Origin: Gemmatimonadota bacterium
Lineage (GTDB): Bacteria; Gemmatimonadota; Gemmatimonadetes; Longimicrobiales; Gaopeijiaceae
Assembly (NCBI GenBank): GCA_022826005.1
Contig: JAJDVT010000140.1
Location: forward strand, 1-64,000
DNA: 64,000 nucleotides
Direction: 5' to 3'
The notes under the pieces: model-generated
Seen by the model: the letters and a program-made list of their open reading frames with translations, nothing else
What the model was told of the DNA's origin: nothing
Database searches by the model: none
Part shown: piece after piece, positions 17,054 to 26,907 of the stretch
How positions within the stretch are numbered: position 1 is the first letter of the stretch
Layout: every line of letters begins with the position of its first letter
Translations under genes and position numbers: made by a program

Positions 17054-18361
17054 ATGCGCCTACGCCGGCCCGCCCTGACGCTCACTGGATTGTCGGTTTT
17101 CACCATCGCTTGCCAGGCCGGCGATTCCCCGGCCCATCAGGCCGCCACCGTCATCGTCAAGGACAGCGCCGGGATCGAAATCGTCGAAAGTGCGGCGCCT
17201 GCGTGGGAGGGCGGTGGGTGGACGGTCGCGACCGAACCCAGCGTGTCCATCGGCCGGACATCCGGTGACGAACGGTATCTATTCGGCTCCGTCCGGGGGG
17301 CCATCGTGCTCGCGGGCGGACGAATCGCGGTGCTCGACCAACAGGCCGCGCTGGTGCGCGTGTACTCGCCCGAGGGGGTGCACCTGGAGGACTGGGGAGG
17401 AAGAGGGGAGGGCCCGGGTGAGTTCAACTTCCCCGTGAGCCTCTTCCCGTACCGGGGCGACTCGATCCTGGTGCGTGAGCTGATTTCCATGGGCCTCAGC
17501 GTCTTCGACGACCGGGGGCGGTTCGGAAGACGGACGATCCCGCCGATTCGAGCGGAGTTTGTGTCCGGTCTTGGCGACCTGCTGGCCGAGGGTTCCGCAA
17601 TCCCGGCGGAGAGCTGCTGTCGCCTCTGGGGGCCGCTCTCGACCGGTGCCTTTCTGGTCGCCTATCCGCAGATGATTCCGACGACCGGGAACGGGATGCA
17701 GCGGAGCTCCGTGTCGGTGGCGATCATTCCGGACTCTGGCGGTGCGGCCGCAGGCGTGGGGGAATTCCGGGGCGGGCGGTACCTGCCGGGACCTACTCGT
17801 GCATCGGTGCCGACGACCTTTCAGTTCCCGCTCTGGTTCAACATGGCCGCGGGTCAGGATGGGTATTTCGTCACGGAGGGCGACGCCTATTCGATCAGTG
17901 AGTTCGACGCGACCGGCCGCCTGCGCCGGATCATCCGTCTGGCGCGCGGACCCCGGCCAGTCACCGATGAAGTCAAGGCGGAGCACGAGGCCTGGCTGCG
18001 CGAGCGGGTGCTGGCCCCCGGTGCGCCCATCGAAGGCGGTTCTCCGGAGCAGGTGTTGCAGCGGAGGCTCGACGAGCCCTACCCCGCTACTCTCCCTTCC
18101 TTCCACCAGCTTCATGTCGACCCGGACGGGAACCTCTGGGCTGCGCAGCGGCGGTACGGGGCGGGCGACGATGGAAGGTCGTCGGGGATGCTCGACTACT
18201 TCGTCTTCGGGCCGGATGGCCGCCACCTTGGGGTGATCGCGCTGCCCGACAATCTCCAGGCGTACCAGATCGGGAGGGACTACATCCTCGGGGTGGTGCG
18301 GGACGAACTCGATGTCCAGTTTGTTCACTTGTACGAGATCGTAAAAGGGGGTCGGTCGTGA
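17054..18361 (+). CDS. 6-bladed beta-propeller lipoprotein (ESAAPAW subtype), tandem copy 3
   Basis: 435 residues from ATG 17054, behind AAGGAGGAAAGGG. The lipobox ends T-I-A-C. It carries DSAGIEIVESAAPAWEGGGW in place of the ENARP motif, then SVSIGRTSGDERYLFG, RGEGPGEF, and a C-terminal DELDVQFVHLYEI. It is a second subtype, shared only with the next gene. A CC pair (ESCCRLWGPLSTGAFL) is also conserved in the next gene (TTCCTLWGALPNGAFL). The 49-bp gap and fresh ribosome-binding site suggest it is in the same operon as copies 1 and 2 but starts translation independently. Confidence 0.88.
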   Translation: MRLRRPALTLTGLSVFTIACQAGDSPAHQAATVIVKDSAGIEIVESAAPAWEGGGWTVATEPSVSIGRTSGDERYLFGSVRGAIVLAGGRIAVLDQQAALVRVYSPEGVHLEDWGGRGEGPGEFNFPVSLFPYRGDSILVRELISMGLSVFDDRGRFGRRTIPPIRAEFVSGLGDLLAEGSAIPAESCCRLWGPLSTGAFLVAYPQMIPTTGNGMQRSSVSVAIIPDSGGAAAGVGEFRGGRYLPGPTRASVPTTFQFPLWFNMAAGQDGYFVTEGDAYSISEFDATGRLRRIIRLARGPRPVTDEVKAEHEAWLRERVLAPGAPIEGGSPEQVLQRRLDEPYPATLPSFHQLHVDPDGNLWAAQRRYGAGDDGRSSGMLDYFVFGPDGRHLGVIALPDNLQAYQIGRDYILGVVRDELDVQFVHLYEIVKGGRS

Positions 18362-19608
18362 AACCGATGATGATCCTGGTGGCGCTCATCGCCCTTGGCT
18401 GCCAGGCGCGCGACGGCCCTGCTCACGGGCCCGGCACCTTCAACGTCCAGGACAGCGCCGGCATCGAGATCGTCGAAAGCGTCACGCCGGCGTGGGACGG
18501 AGACGGCTGGAGGGTATCCGCGGATCCGAGTCTTGTCATCGGCCGGATGTCGGGTGATGAGCGGTACCTCTTCGGGGAAGTGGCCGGAGCCGTCGTGCTT
18601 CGCGATGGCCGCGTCGCGGTCGTCGACGGGCAGGCCGCGCTGATTCGCGTCTACTCGCCCGAGGGGGTGCACATCGAGGACTGGGGCGGCAGCGGAGAAG
18701 GTCCGGGAGAGTTCAGCGGCAGGCCGCAGAACATCCTTCCCTATCGCGGGGACTCGATCCTCGTCGAACAGTTTGCCAACGACGGCGCCAACATCTACGA
18801 CGACCGGGGGCGGTTCGGGAGAGCCGTCGCGCCGGAAATGTGGGTGCGTTTCAATCTCCACCGTGCGTCGCTATTCGACCCTTCCCTGAGCCCCGTGACC
18901 ACGTGCTGTACCCTCTGGGGCGCGCTCCCGAACGGCGCCTTCCTCGGTTCCTACTCGGAGATGCTTCCCTACCCGGGGACCGGAACGACGCGGGCTACCG
19001 TCATGGCGGCCATCACCCCCGAGTCCGGCAGCCCCCCCGAAGCCACCGGCGTCTTCCTGGGAGGCCAGTACCTCCATGAACCCGAAGGCGGCGTCAGCGA
19101 TTTGCAATTCCAGTACCGCTTCAGCATGGCCGTGGGGCCGGACGGCTACTTCGTGACGGAAGGGGACGCGTACTCGATCAGTGCGTACGATGCGAGTGGC
19201 CGCCTGCGGCGAATCATCCGGCTCGACCGCGAGCCCCGCCCGGTCACCGCCGAAGTGAGGGCGGCTCACGAAGCCCGGCTGCGCGAGGAGACTTCACCCG
19301 AAAACGAGGAACGGCTCCAGCGCCGGCTCTCCGTCCCCTACCCGACGCACCTCCCCGCCTTCGAGTGGCTCCATGCGGACGCGGAAGGGAACGTCTGGGC
19401 CAGGCACCGGCGGTATGGCGCGGACGATGGCACGGCGGGCGCCGGCATGTACGAGTTCTTCATCTTTGGAGCCGATGGCCGCCACCTCGGCACGATCGAG
19501 TTGCCGGCAGGTCTCGAGGTATACCGGATCGGCACGGATTTCGTGCTCGGCAAGGTGCGTGATGAATTGAGTGTGGACTACGTTCACCTGTACAGAATTG
19601 AGAAGTGA
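18358..19608 (+). CDS. 6-bladed beta-propeller lipoprotein (ESVTPAW subtype), tandem copy 4
   Basis: 416 residues from GTG 18358, overlapping the previous stop by GTGA. The very short signal peptide ends with lipobox A-L-G-C. DSAGIEIVESVTPAWDGDGW, GRMSGDERYLFGEV, SGEGPGEF and a C-terminal DELSVDYVHLYRIEK match copy 3 closely over the whole length, so copies 3 and 4 are a tandem pair. The Cys-Cys pair is retained. Function unknown. The gene is followed by an AT-richer 55-bp gap and convergent genes. Confidence 0.88.
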   Translation: MKPMMILVALIALGCQARDGPAHGPGTFNVQDSAGIEIVESVTPAWDGDGWRVSADPSLVIGRMSGDERYLFGEVAGAVVLRDGRVAVVDGQAALIRVYSPEGVHIEDWGGSGEGPGEFSGRPQNILPYRGDSILVEQFANDGANIYDDRGRFGRAVAPEMWVRFNLHRASLFDPSLSPVTTCCTLWGALPNGAFLGSYSEMLPYPGTGTTRATVMAAITPESGSPPEATGVFLGGQYLHEPEGGVSDLQFQYRFSMAVGPDGYFVTEGDAYSISAYDASGRLRRIIRLDREPRPVTAEVRAAHEARLREETSPENEERLQRRLSVPYPTHLPAFEWLHADAEGNVWARHRRYGADDGTAGAGMYEFFIFGADGRHLGTIELPAGLEVYRIGTDFVLGKVRDELSVDYVHLYRIEK

Positions 19609-19663
19609 GGTTGTGCTGAGAGAACGATATGTCAAGTACACCTTACCTTTGGTAAAGTAGAGT

Positions 19664-19894
19664 TTACGAAGTGGCAGCAGAGTCCCTCAGCGCTTCCTTC
19701 AGGCGCGCCAGCCTCGCAAGGGGAATCGGTGCAAGCCCCGGGGCACGCAGGACCAGGTCGAGATCGCTGCCTCCGTGACTTCGACCATCGGCTCGGCTCC
19801 CATGGGCCCAGACTTCCGCTTCGGGAATATGCCGGGCAACAAGGGCTTGGATTGCGGTCCGATGACGCGGAAGAAGATCGAGTCCGTCAGTCAC
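19664..19894 (-). CDS. Truncated minimal nucleotidyltransferase (MntA-like)
   Basis: 76 residues from GTG 19894. The nucleotidyltransferase core is present: GSRADGRSHGGSDLDL holds the G-S motif and the two metal-binding Asp residues. Full MntA-like proteins run about 95-140 residues and carry a third acidic strand after a helix. Here the protein stops with RDSAATS exactly where that strand should begin, so the third catalytic carboxylate is missing. It overlaps the upstream HEPN-like gene by 8 bp in the usual operon order. Probably an inactive remnant. Confidence 0.65.
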   Translation of the reverse strand: MTDGLDLLPRHRTAIQALVARHIPEAEVWAHGSRADGRSHGGSDLDLVLRAPGLAPIPLARLARLKEALRDSAATS

Positions 19895-20108
19895 AGGTGC
19901 TCCCCTCGATCATGTCGGCCAGAGCCTTTGCGTCCGCTATGAAACCGGGCAGCAGTTCCAGCGTGCTCTCTGCCAGGATCTCACCATGGTCGTGAGCGGT
20001 CTCGTTGCGCGTGTCGCGGTAGGCCAGCCATCGCTCGCAGGCCTCGGCCGTAATCAGGCCGTGCCTTGCCCCCTGCCGGAAGAGGTCCTTGAAGACGAAG
20101 CGGTCCAC
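19887..20108 (-). CDS. Truncated HepT/HI0074-type HEPN protein
   Basis: 73 residues from GTG 20108 correspond to the C-terminal half of the HI0074 nucleotidyltransferase-partner family (normally about 130-145 residues): GLITAEACERWLAYRDTRNETAHDHGE, with the HEPN R-x4-H motif (RNETAH) intact. The N-terminal helices, including the usual 'RFEF..ELAWK' segment, are absent; upstream sequence is cut off near 20160 beside the GMC oxidoreductase gene. With the truncated nucleotidyltransferase it looks like a decayed MNT/HEPN toxin-antitoxin pair, although the motif-bearing half is still open. Confidence 0.6.
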   Translation of the reverse strand: MDRFVFKDLFRQGARHGLITAEACERWLAYRDTRNETAHDHGEILAESTLELLPGFIADAKALADMIEGSTCD

Positions 20109-20165
20109 CTGGCGGCGGCATCGATGGGCGGTGATTCCCTGACTGCCCCCAGCGCCCGCTAGATG

Positions 20166-21863
20166 CTAGATCTCCCCCCGCCGCGCCGCCCACACCGCGT
20201 AGTGACTCGCCCGCGCGGCGAGCGCCATGTACGTGAGCGACGGATTCTGGCACGCCGACGAGGTCATCGACGCGCCGTCGACCACGAAGAGGTTGGGAAT
20301 GTCCCATGCCTGGTTGTGCGCGTTCAGCACGGAGGTGGCCGGGTCGCGGCCCATGCGCGCGGTTCCCATCTCGTGGATGGTGAGGCCGGGCGGGGTCATG
20401 TCGGCGTCGATCGAGATGTCGCGGCCGCCGCCGGCGTCGAGCATTTCGGCCGCGCGTTCGGCGGCGTCGCGCATCATGATCCGCTCGTTGTCGCTCCAGG
20501 CGCAGCTGATCCGCAGGGTGGGAATCCCCCATTTGTCGACCTGCTCCGGGTCGAGGGCGACGTGGTTCTCCTCCCGGGGCAGGCATTCGCCGAAGCCGTT
20601 GATCCCGCAGGACCAGGGCCCGGGGCGCATCAGCTCGTGCTTGAAATCGGCGCCGAATCCAGGCATGGAGTTGCCGCGGCCCCAGCCGGCGCGCGACGCC
20701 GAGCCCTGGTAGCCGTAGCCGCGCAGGAAGTCGGCGGCGGGTTCGGTGACGTTGGCGAAGCGCGCGACGTAGATGCCGTTGGGGCGCCTGCCACGGGTGG
20801 TCCGGTCCTCCCAGCCGTCGAAGGTCGCGCGCGCGCCGACGCCCATGGTGTGGTCCATCAGGTACTTGCCGAGCACGCCGCTGGAGTTGGCGAGGCCGTC
20901 GGGGAAGTCGGCCGACTTCGAGTTGAGGAGAATGCGCGTCGACTCCAGCGCGGAGGCGCCGAGAAAGATGGTGCGGGCGCGGAACTCCATGTCCTCGTGC
21001 GACTCGGCATCGATCACGCGGACGCCGGTGGCCCGGCCCGCCTGCGGGTCCCAGATGACTTCGGCGACCACGCTGTTGGGCCGCAGGGTGAGCCGTCCGG
21101 TGGCTTCGGCGGCGGGGAGCGTCGCGTTGATCGAGCTGAAGTAGCTGCGCGTGCGGCAGCCGCGGTGGCAGGGTCCGCAGTAGTGGCAGGCGCTACGCCC
21201 CCTGTGGTCGGCGGTGAGGACGGCGGTGCGGCCGATCGTCATCCGCCGGCGCCCGCCGAAGGCCCGGTCGATCGCGTCGGCCACATGCGCCTCGACGCAG
21301 GACATCTCCATCGGGGGCAGGAAGACCCCGTCGGGGAGATGCGGCAGCCCCTCCGCGCGGCCGCTGATCCCGGCGAAAGCCTCGACGTGGTCGTACCAGG
21401 GGGCGAGGTCGGCGTAGCGGATCGGCCAGTCCACGCCGAATCCGTCCCGGGCGTTGGCCTCGAAGTCGAGGTCGCTGAGGCGGTAGCTCTGCCGCGCCCA
21501 CATGATCGAGCGCCCGCCCACCTGCCTCCCGCGGATCCACCGGAAGGGCTTGTCCGGGTCGGTGGTGTAGGGGTTCTCGATGTCGTTGACGAAGAACTTG
21601 CGCGCGACCTCGTCGCAGGCGTAGCACTCGCGCTGGACCGGCTGGGTCTCGGCGAGCGCCTTGCGGTCGTTCCAGCCGCGGTAAGGCATCTCTTAGCTTG
21701 GAAGGTGTTCGGCGTAGTCGCGCTCGGGGACGATCATCGGGCCGGCTTCGAGGACGAGGACGCGGGCGCCCAGTTCGCAGAGCTCCTTGGCGGCCCAGCC
21801 TCCGGACATGCCGGAGCCGACGACGATGACGTCGTGATCCTGGCGGCGGGGGCGGAGGTTCAT
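20166..21863 (-). pseudogene. GMC-family oxidoreductase interrupted by one in-frame TAA
   Basis: Reading from ATG 21863 gives the FAD-binding Rossmann start (DVIVVGSGMSGGWAAKEL, then VLVLEAGP). After 56 codons a TAA occurs at 21695-21693. The same frame continues at once with GAG and ATG 21689 for 507 more residues to 20166, with all expected GMC features: RWIRGRQVGGRS, a Cys-rich CHYCGPCHRGC insertion, HEMGTARMG near the active site, and the C-terminal NPSLTYMALA. Only the one codon is wrong; TAC or TAT (Tyr) is the likely ancestor. The gene overlaps gluconate-dehydrogenase subunit 3 by ATGA. The ATG one codon beyond the stop could allow reinitiation, but the FAD site would then be on a separate 56-residue peptide. 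Confidence 0.85.
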
Positions 21864-22474
21864 GGGCGGGCCTCCGCTGGCGTGAGTGGGGCACAGCCCT
21901 CGAAGGTGCGGAAGGTGGTGCGGTAGCCGAGGGCCTCCAGCCCGGCTTCGGAGGTGAAGTAGGCGGTGATTGTGAAACGTTTCACATCGTGGAAGAAGTA
22001 GCGGGACGGGCGGGCATCCGGGTCTTCGCGCAGCCGGGCGAGCTCGTCGTCGAATTCGCCGACGAGCTGCCTCTTCTGCTCCTCCGTGCAGTCCGCGAGG
22101 TCGGCGCCGAAGCGCTCCCGGGCGGTCTGGTCCACCGTGTCGAGCCCGGCAAGGAAGCGGTCGCGGTCGTCGTCTTCGAGCCACCCGTCCACGAGCGCGG
22201 TCACGAACTCGGTCACCCCGGCCTCGGCGGCGCCCGGCGTGTCGGTCGCGGGGATGATGATGTCGGCCAGCGCTTCCAGCGCCCGGGCGCGCTCGGGGGT
22301 GAGCTGGGTTCCGGTGGGGGTCGTGGCCGGGGCCGAATCGGATCCTCGGTCCTGGGGGATCGAAGCCCGGACGCGCTCGCCCCACGCCAGCAGGTCGCCG
22401 AGCGCTCCCGATTGCAGGAGGAGCGGGCCGCTCGCGACCCCGCCAAGCACTTGAATGGCTCGCCTTCTTTGCAT
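21860..22474 (-). CDS. Gluconate 2-dehydrogenase subunit 3 family protein
   Basis: 204 residues. The N-terminus (MQRRRAIQVLGGVASGPLLL) is Arg-rich and looks like a Tat signal. The body starts with LTPERARALEALADIIIPATDTPGAAEAGVTEFV, the typical subunit 3 segment, followed by the helical domain and a C-terminal YFTSEAGLEALGY motif. Members form periplasmic complexes with GMC flavoprotein subunits that oxidise sugars, sugar acids or other alcohols, and Tat export of the complex usually relies on this subunit. It overlaps the GMC gene start by ATGA. Since the GMC partner carries a stop codon, this subunit may be orphaned. Confidence 0.88.
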   Translation of the reverse strand: MQRRRAIQVLGGVASGPLLLQSGALGDLLAWGERVRASIPQDRGSDSAPATTPTGTQLTPERARALEALADIIIPATDTPGAAEAGVTEFVTALVDGWLEDDDRDRFLAGLDTVDQTARERFGADLADCTEEQKRQLVGEFDDELARLREDPDARPSRYFFHDVKRFTITAYFTSEAGLEALGYRTTFRTFEGCAPLTPAEARP

Positions 22475-22563
22475 GCGTTACTGGTCTTCTGTCGTTCCCG
22501 CGAATCCTGCCGAGCGGGCTTCACCGAGTAGCGTGCCATCGACACGCAGATTGGACTTCCCCG

Positions 22564-23454
<891 letters not shown>

Positions 23455-23466
23455 GGTAGCATCGTG

Positions 23467-26400
23467 ATGCGTCGCGTCCCCCTCCTCGCCGCAGCCGCCG
23501 CACTCGCCGTATGCGCCGCGATCCACCCCGCCGCTGCCCAGGAGAACGAGCAGATCCTGGCGCGGATGGAATTCGAGCGGATGCGGCTCTACTCGGGACC
23601 GGCGGTCAACTACACGATCCTGAAACAGAACGCTCTGCGCGAGGTGCTGGCGCTCGGGTTCGGGCCGGCCCGGGCCATGTCGCTGCGGGAAACGCGGTGG
23701 CGCGCGATCGGGCCGAGCGGGATCGACGCAGAGGACTTCTCGCCGGGTGGCCGGTTCGCGGGCCGCGTATCGACCATCGCCATCCACCCGACCGATCCGA
23801 ACATCCTCTACGTGGGGGGTGCGCAGGGTGGGGTCTGGAGATCGGACGACGCCGGCCTCAACTGGACACCGCTGACCGATGGCGAATGTTCGCTGGCGAT
23901 GGGGTCGATCGCGATCGATCCGGTCGACCCGCAGATCGTCTACGCCGGCACGGGAGAACAGCACTTCTCCGGCGACAGCTACTACGGGTGCGGGGTGCTG
24001 CGGTCGCTGGACGGCGGCGCGACCTGGGAGCAGCTGGGGGAAGATGTCTTCGTGCGACGGCGGTCGTTCACCGGGCGGGCCGGCATGGGGAGCGGCGGTG
24101 CCCGGATCGCACGGGTGGTGGTGGACAGGGCCAGCGCGGGGTCGGCGGCCACGACGAATGTGCTTGTCGCGTCGAGCTTCGGCCTCTTCCGCTCGACCTC
24201 GAGCGGGCAGGCCTGGGAACTCGTGCTGGAGGGCTACGCCACCGATGTGGTGGCGCACCCGGTCTTTCCTTCAGTCCTGTATGCGGCGCTGAACGGGCGG
24301 GGGATCTACCTGTCGTCGGATGGCGGGGCGTCATGGACCTACGCGTCCGAGTCGATTCCCCGGGAGGGGACGGAACGGACCATCCTCGCCGTCGCCCCTT
24401 CGGACCCGGATATCCTCTATGCGGGAGTGGTGCTGGAGGGCGAAACCCGCCGACGCGCCGACATGGCGATCTACCGCACGGGCGACGGCGGCGCGTTCTG
24501 GGAGGTGATGCCTGCGGAGGGCGCCAGCTGTTCCAACCAGTGCTGGTACGACTTCGCGATGGCGGTCCATCCGGACAGCGCCGCCGAGCTGTACCTCGGC
24601 ACGGTACCGATGTACCGGTCGACCGACGGGGCCATGACGTTCACCCAGGTGCACCCGAACAATCTGTACGTGGATCAGCACCACCTCGTCTTCGATACGC
24701 TCAGCGAACCCTACCGGCTCTACGTTGCCAATGACGGCGGGGTCTTCCGCACCAGCGACGGCGGCACCAGCTGGCTGGGGCTCAACAGCAACCTCGCGCT
24801 GGCCCAGTTCTACCGAGGCATCAGCCTGCATCCGTCGGATCCGGTGATCGCTCTCGGGGGAACGCAGGACCAGGGGACGTTGAGGCCGTCCGCGGGCACG
24901 CTGGCGTGGGACAAGGTCTTCCCGGGCGACGGAGGGTACACGGCGTTCGACGCCGAAGATCCGGATGTGTGGTTCAACGAAGTGCAGTGGATCCCGGGCT
25001 CGGGTGTGGCCGGGCCGCGCAGGAGAGGCGGGTTGTCGCGAAACGGGATCGACATCGGCGAGAACGCGCTCTTCATTCCACCGCTGGTGATGGATCCCGT
25101 CGATTCGAGGCGGCTCTACTTCGGGACGCAGACCCTCTACCGGACCGACAACTCGGCCCGCAACTGGACCCCCATCTACGAGACCCCCGACGAAGCCGTT
25201 ATCACCGCGATTGCGCCCTCGGCCGCCAGCCCGAACACGGTCTACGCGGCCATCCGCATGGGACGGATCGTCGCTACGCACGACGGGGGCGAGACGTGGC
25301 TGGAAGCGAGTCAGGCAGAGGGGCTTCCCGACCGCTACATCGGGGGCGTGGCTGCGCATCCAACCGACCCCGACCAGGCCTACGCAGCGGTGGGCGGCTT
25401 CCTGAGCGGCCACGTCTACCACACGGCCGACGGCGGCCGCAGTTGGCAGGACCGCACGGGCAACCTACCGGACCATCCCGTCAACTCGATCATCTACGAT
25501 CCGGCGGACCCGAACGGAGTCTACCTCGCCACCGACTTCGGCGTGTTCCATTCGCCGACGGGGGACGGCACGTGGACCCGGCTGCAGGACGGACTGCCCG
25601 TGTCGGCCGTGTACGACGTGGCGGCTCAGCCGGGGACCGGCAGGCTGGTCGCGGCGACCCACGGGCGCGGAATGTTCGAGTTGCCCATCGAGGTTCCGCT
25701 GAGCGCGCGCGTCCGCCCGGCTTCCATCACCGACACCGCCATCGTGGCCAGCCAGAGACGGATCATCGGCGACGTGATCGTGGCCCCCCACGGACAGGGG
25801 GACTACAGCGCGGCCTGGACCAGCTCGAGCGACTCTTCCTGGGTGCTGTTGCCCGGCGCGGCAGGCCAGGGCCGGGGCCGGTTCGACTACCAGCTCTCCA
25901 CGGCGGAGCTGCCCTCGGGCGACCACGAGGCGGCCATCGACATCTCGGTCGCGGGGGTCGCGGAGCCGGTCTCGATTCCGGTCCATCTCCACATTCCGCT
26001 GGCCAGCCACCTCGAGCTTGAGGCGGGCGATCCGCCGCGGTCGGTGCTCGTCGGCAGCACGGAGTCCTTCGAGGACTCGGTCCGGGTGGTCTTCACAGGG
26101 CCCAGAACGGGCACGAGGTGGACCGCCGAGTTCGGAGGCGGGCCGTGGTCGGAGTTGGGCAACGCCTCGGGGGCGGGGGACGGCGCGGTGACCTGGACGG
26201 TTGATCCCGGCGGCCTGGAAGTGGGTGCCTACGTGGACACGGTGGTCGTGGAGGCCGAGTGGGCATCGGGGAGCCCGGCCATCGTGCTGGACAGCTTCCT
26301 GGTGAAGCCGCCGCTTGGGGTGACGGGGCCGCGCACTACGGGTGGCTACGGGATTGCGGGGTGGACTCTGGCGCCCCGCGACTCGGCGGACGCCGGGCTG

Positions 26401-26907
26401 TTCGGTTTCGAAGCCGAACTCGCGCGGTGGACGGCCGCGGTGGAGGGATCGGAGTGGCTGACGATCGAGCGGGGCGCGGGGGCGTACGGGGAGGCGGTCG
26501 TGTGGACCCGCAATTCCGCCGCGCTGACGTCCGGGGTGCGCGAGGACACCATCACCATTCGGGTGCAGGGCCGCCCGGAGCTTTCGGGAGTGATCGTGGA
26601 CCGCTTCGAGGTGGTGGAAGGGATGACGCTGGAGGATGCGGCGCTTCAGGTTCTGGGGCTCGACAGGCTGGAGGCCGGGCAGACCCGCTTCCTGGACTGG
26701 TTCGGGAACCGTGACGGGGCCTTCAACCTCGGAGATGTGCTGAGGTGGCTGGACCACTGCGCGACGGGCCCGGGCGGGTCGGGGTGCCCGGCTGGCGCGA
26801 GCAGCGCGGGGACGGCGGAGGGTGGCAGTGCCGGATCGGGCAGTGACGGGGCGGTGGCCGGCCGCGGCGCGGGAGCGGCGGAGGGCCGCGTGGGGAGGGA
26901 GCCGTGA
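23467..26907 (+). CDS. Large secreted BNR/sortilin-type propeller protein with dockerin-like C-terminus
   Basis: 1146 residues from ATG 23467 (GTG 23464 is an alternative) with a signal peptide ending A-A-A-Q. Residues about 75-740 hold many BNR/Asp-box repeats (SDDAGLNWTPL, SLDGGATWEQL, TADGGRSWQDR), as in Vps10/sortilin-type and 'glycosyl hydrolase' propellers. About 760-1050 are beta-sandwich repeats with conserved Trp/Gly. Near 1080 the NRDGAFNLGDVLRWLD segment is a dockerin-like EF-hand (D/N-x-D-G), followed by a Gly/Ser/Ala-rich tail. Its role is unknown; binding or degradation of extracellular polymers fits. It is coupled by GTGA to a small lipoprotein gene. No cohesin was seen in the window. 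Confidence 0.85.
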   Translation: MRRVPLLAAAAALAVCAAIHPAAAQENEQILARMEFERMRLYSGPAVNYTILKQNALREVLALGFGPARAMSLRETRWRAIGPSGIDAEDFSPGGRFAGRVSTIAIHPTDPNILYVGGAQGGVWRSDDAGLNWTPLTDGECSLAMGSIAIDPVDPQIVYAGTGEQHFSGDSYYGCGVLRSLDGGATWEQLGEDVFVRRRSFTGRAGMGSGGARIARVVVDRASAGSAATTNVLVASSFGLFRSTSSGQAWELVLEGYATDVVAHPVFPSVLYAALNGRGIYLSSDGGASWTYASESIPREGTERTILAVAPSDPDILYAGVVLEGETRRRADMAIYRTGDGGAFWEVMPAEGASCSNQCWYDFAMAVHPDSAAELYLGTVPMYRSTDGAMTFTQVHPNNLYVDQHHLVFDTLSEPYRLYVANDGGVFRTSDGGTSWLGLNSNLALAQFYRGISLHPSDPVIALGGTQDQGTLRPSAGTLAWDKVFPGDGGYTAFDAEDPDVWFNEVQWIPGSGVAGPRRRGGLSRNGIDIGENALFIPPLVMDPVDSRRLYFGTQTLYRTDNSARNWTPIYETPDEAVITAIAPSAASPNTVYAAIRMGRIVATHDGGETWLEASQAEGLPDRYIGGVAAHPTDPDQAYAAVGGFLSGHVYHTADGGRSWQDRTGNLPDHPVNSIIYDPADPNGVYLATDFGVFHSPTGDGTWTRLQDGLPVSAVYDVAAQPGTGRLVAATHGRGMFELPIEVPLSARVRPASITDTAIVASQRRIIGDVIVAPHGQGDYSAAWTSSSDSSWVLLPGAAGQGRGRFDYQLSTAELPSGDHEAAIDISVAGVAEPVSIPVHLHIPLASHLELEAGDPPRSVLVGSTESFEDSVRVVFTGPRTGTRWTAEFGGGPWSELGNASGAGDGAVTWTVDPGGLEVGAYVDTVVVEAEWASGSPAIVLDSFLVKPPLGVTGPRTTGGYGIAGWTLAPRDSADAGLFGFEAELARWTAAVEGSEWLTIERGAGAYGEAVVWTRNSAALTSGVREDTITIRVQGRPELSGVIVDRFEVVEGMTLEDAALQVLGLDRLEAGQTRFLDWFGNRDGAFNLGDVLRWLDHCATGPGGSGCPAGASSAGTAEGGSAGSGSDGAVAGRGAGAAEGRVGREP

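Noticed and set aside
19620-19663. Short hairpins (TTACC-TTT-GGTAA and GTAAA-GTAGAG-TTTAC) as a terminator
   Set aside because: Stems are only 5 bp, mutually exclusive, and lack a T-tract; too weak to annotate.
21693-21695. Selenocysteine or pyrrolysine readthrough of the GMC stop
   Set aside because: The codon is TAA, which neither system uses, and nothing nearby suggests an insertion element.
20163-21926. Long plus-strand open frame of 587 codons
   Set aside because: It is antisense to the GMC oxidoreductase, is biased to Gly, Val and Arg, and has no family motifs; a shadow of high-GC coding sequence.
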